Below are positions 63,538-64,000 of a stretch of DNA of 64,000 nucleotides, piece after piece. Source of the stretch: Phenylobacterium sp. (GTDB lineage: Bacteria > Pseudomonadota > Alphaproteobacteria > Caulobacterales > Caulobacteraceae). The notes beneath the pieces were generated by a model. That model had not been told where the DNA came from. It searched no databases and saw nothing but the letters and a program-made list of their open reading frames with translations. Made by a program: the position numbers and the translations under genes. Each line of letters starts with the position of its first letter. The first letter of the stretch is position 1. The stretch spans positions 62,001 to 126,000 of the forward strand of contig NZ_SSMX01000047.1 of the NCBI RefSeq assembly GCF_004799515.1, in the 5' to 3' direction.

Positions 63538-64000
63538 ATGAAGGCTGCGGTCTACTATGAGAATGGCGGCCCGGACGTCTTCCGCTACGAGGACGTCCCC
63601 GACCCGCAGGTCCACCGCAAGGGGATCGTGATCCGCGTCGAGGCGGTGTCCATTGAGGGCGGCGACACCCTCAACCGCTTCCGTGGCGCGCTGGTCACCA
63701 AGCCGCACATCGTGGGCTATCAGGCGGCCGGCGAAGTGGTCGAGGTCGGCGAGGAGGTCGACAACATCAAGGTCGGCGACAAGGTGGTCACCACGGGCGG
63801 CTTCGGCAGCCACGCGGAACTGCGCGCCGTGCCCGCCCGCACGGCCTGGGTGATCCCGCCCGGCATGAACGTGCTGGAAGCTTCGGCCATCCCCGTGCCC
63901 TTCGGCACCGCCCACGACTGCCTGTTCGAGTTCGGCCGCATGCGGAAGGGCGAGATCGTCCTGGTTCAGGCCGGCGCCTCCGGCGTGGGCGTGGCCGCCA
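63538..64000 (+). CDS. Zinc-type alcohol dehydrogenase/quinone oxidoreductase, 5' part
   Basis: The first 154 codons of a medium-chain dehydrogenase that continues beyond the window. The GroES-like fold (MKAAVYYENGGPDVFRYEDV; VSIEGGDTLNRFRG; VGYQAAGEVVEVGEEV) leads into the start of the NADP-binding motif (VLVQAGASGVGVAA). No zinc-ligand Cys cluster is seen, which fits the QOR-type NADPH reductases. ATG 63538 is divergent from the patatin gene. Confidence 0.85.
   Translation, partial: MKAAVYYENGGPDVFRYEDVPDPQVHRKGIVIRVEAVSIEGGDTLNRFRGALVTKPHIVGYQAAGEVVEVGEEVDNIKVGDKVVTTGGFGSHAELRAVPARTAWVIPPGMNVLEASAIPVPFGTAHDCLFEFGRMRKGEIVLVQAGASGVGVAA

Overview
The window looks like chromosomal DNA of a high-GC alphaproteobacterium, most likely Caulobacterales (a Phenylobacterium or Caulobacter relative). 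The grounds are very high GC with tightly overlapping genes, a Caulobacter-type cpa/tad pilus operon, an HWE-family sensor kinase, and lipid, steroid-like and acyl-CoA gene sets usual in that order. This placement is inference from gene content. No rRNA, tRNA, CRISPR array or replication origin was recognised.

Layout: 1-6420 is a Flp/tad pilus operon (end of cpaB, cpaC, cpaE, cpaF, tadB, tadC) with no cpaD in the usual place. 6512-10411 is a conserved gene split just after its start codon by a 3,265-bp IS1595-family element (7135-10399). The element has 23-bp perfect terminal repeats and an 8-bp target duplication, and it carries four passenger ORFs besides the transposase. 10555-11031 is a small membrane-protein gene. 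11290-19924 is a catabolic or accessory-lipid island: DUF7065/7064-type protein, cytochrome P450, aminoglycoside-phosphotransferase-like kinase, small protein, DHA2 exporter, two ferredoxin-fold dimeric alpha/beta-barrel proteins, ArsR regulator, Zn-ribbon/OB protein and thiolase. 19937-20094 is a palindromic repeat that runs into the 5' end of a PHP-family hydrolase gene.

21592-33124 holds signalling and stress genes: a hybrid kinase, an Lrp regulator divergent from a lysine (aminoadipate semialdehyde) catabolic pair, an apparently exported truncated haemoglobin with a DUF3034 protein and a divergent cupredoxin-like protein, an EAL phosphodiesterase, and a MoxR ATPase. 33131-37238 is a CFA-synthase-like methyltransferase, DUF1295, FAD oxidoreductase and DUF1365 block of the kind linked to modified fatty acids. 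37239-38873 is a TPR/ATP-grasp fusion. 39065-44349 is a heterodimeric ABC exporter, then a TetR regulator with twin operators and an SRPBCC protein. 45266-47480 is a LemA/TPM membrane set.

47601-64000 contains an HWE kinase, a single-chain biotin-dependent acyl-CoA carboxylase, an SDR, a hybrid kinase with a tandemly duplicated PAS domain, a CoxE-like VWA protein, an acyl-CoA ligase, a YafY/WYL regulator beside a perfect 27-bp palindrome, a YciI protein, a WbpE-like sugar aminotransferase, a patatin and a truncated quinone oxidoreductase.

The most notable points are the passenger-carrying IS1595 element that decapitates a host gene, the haemoglobin/DUF3034/cupredoxin/EAL block around a perfect 14-bp palindrome, and the TPR/ATP-grasp enzyme.
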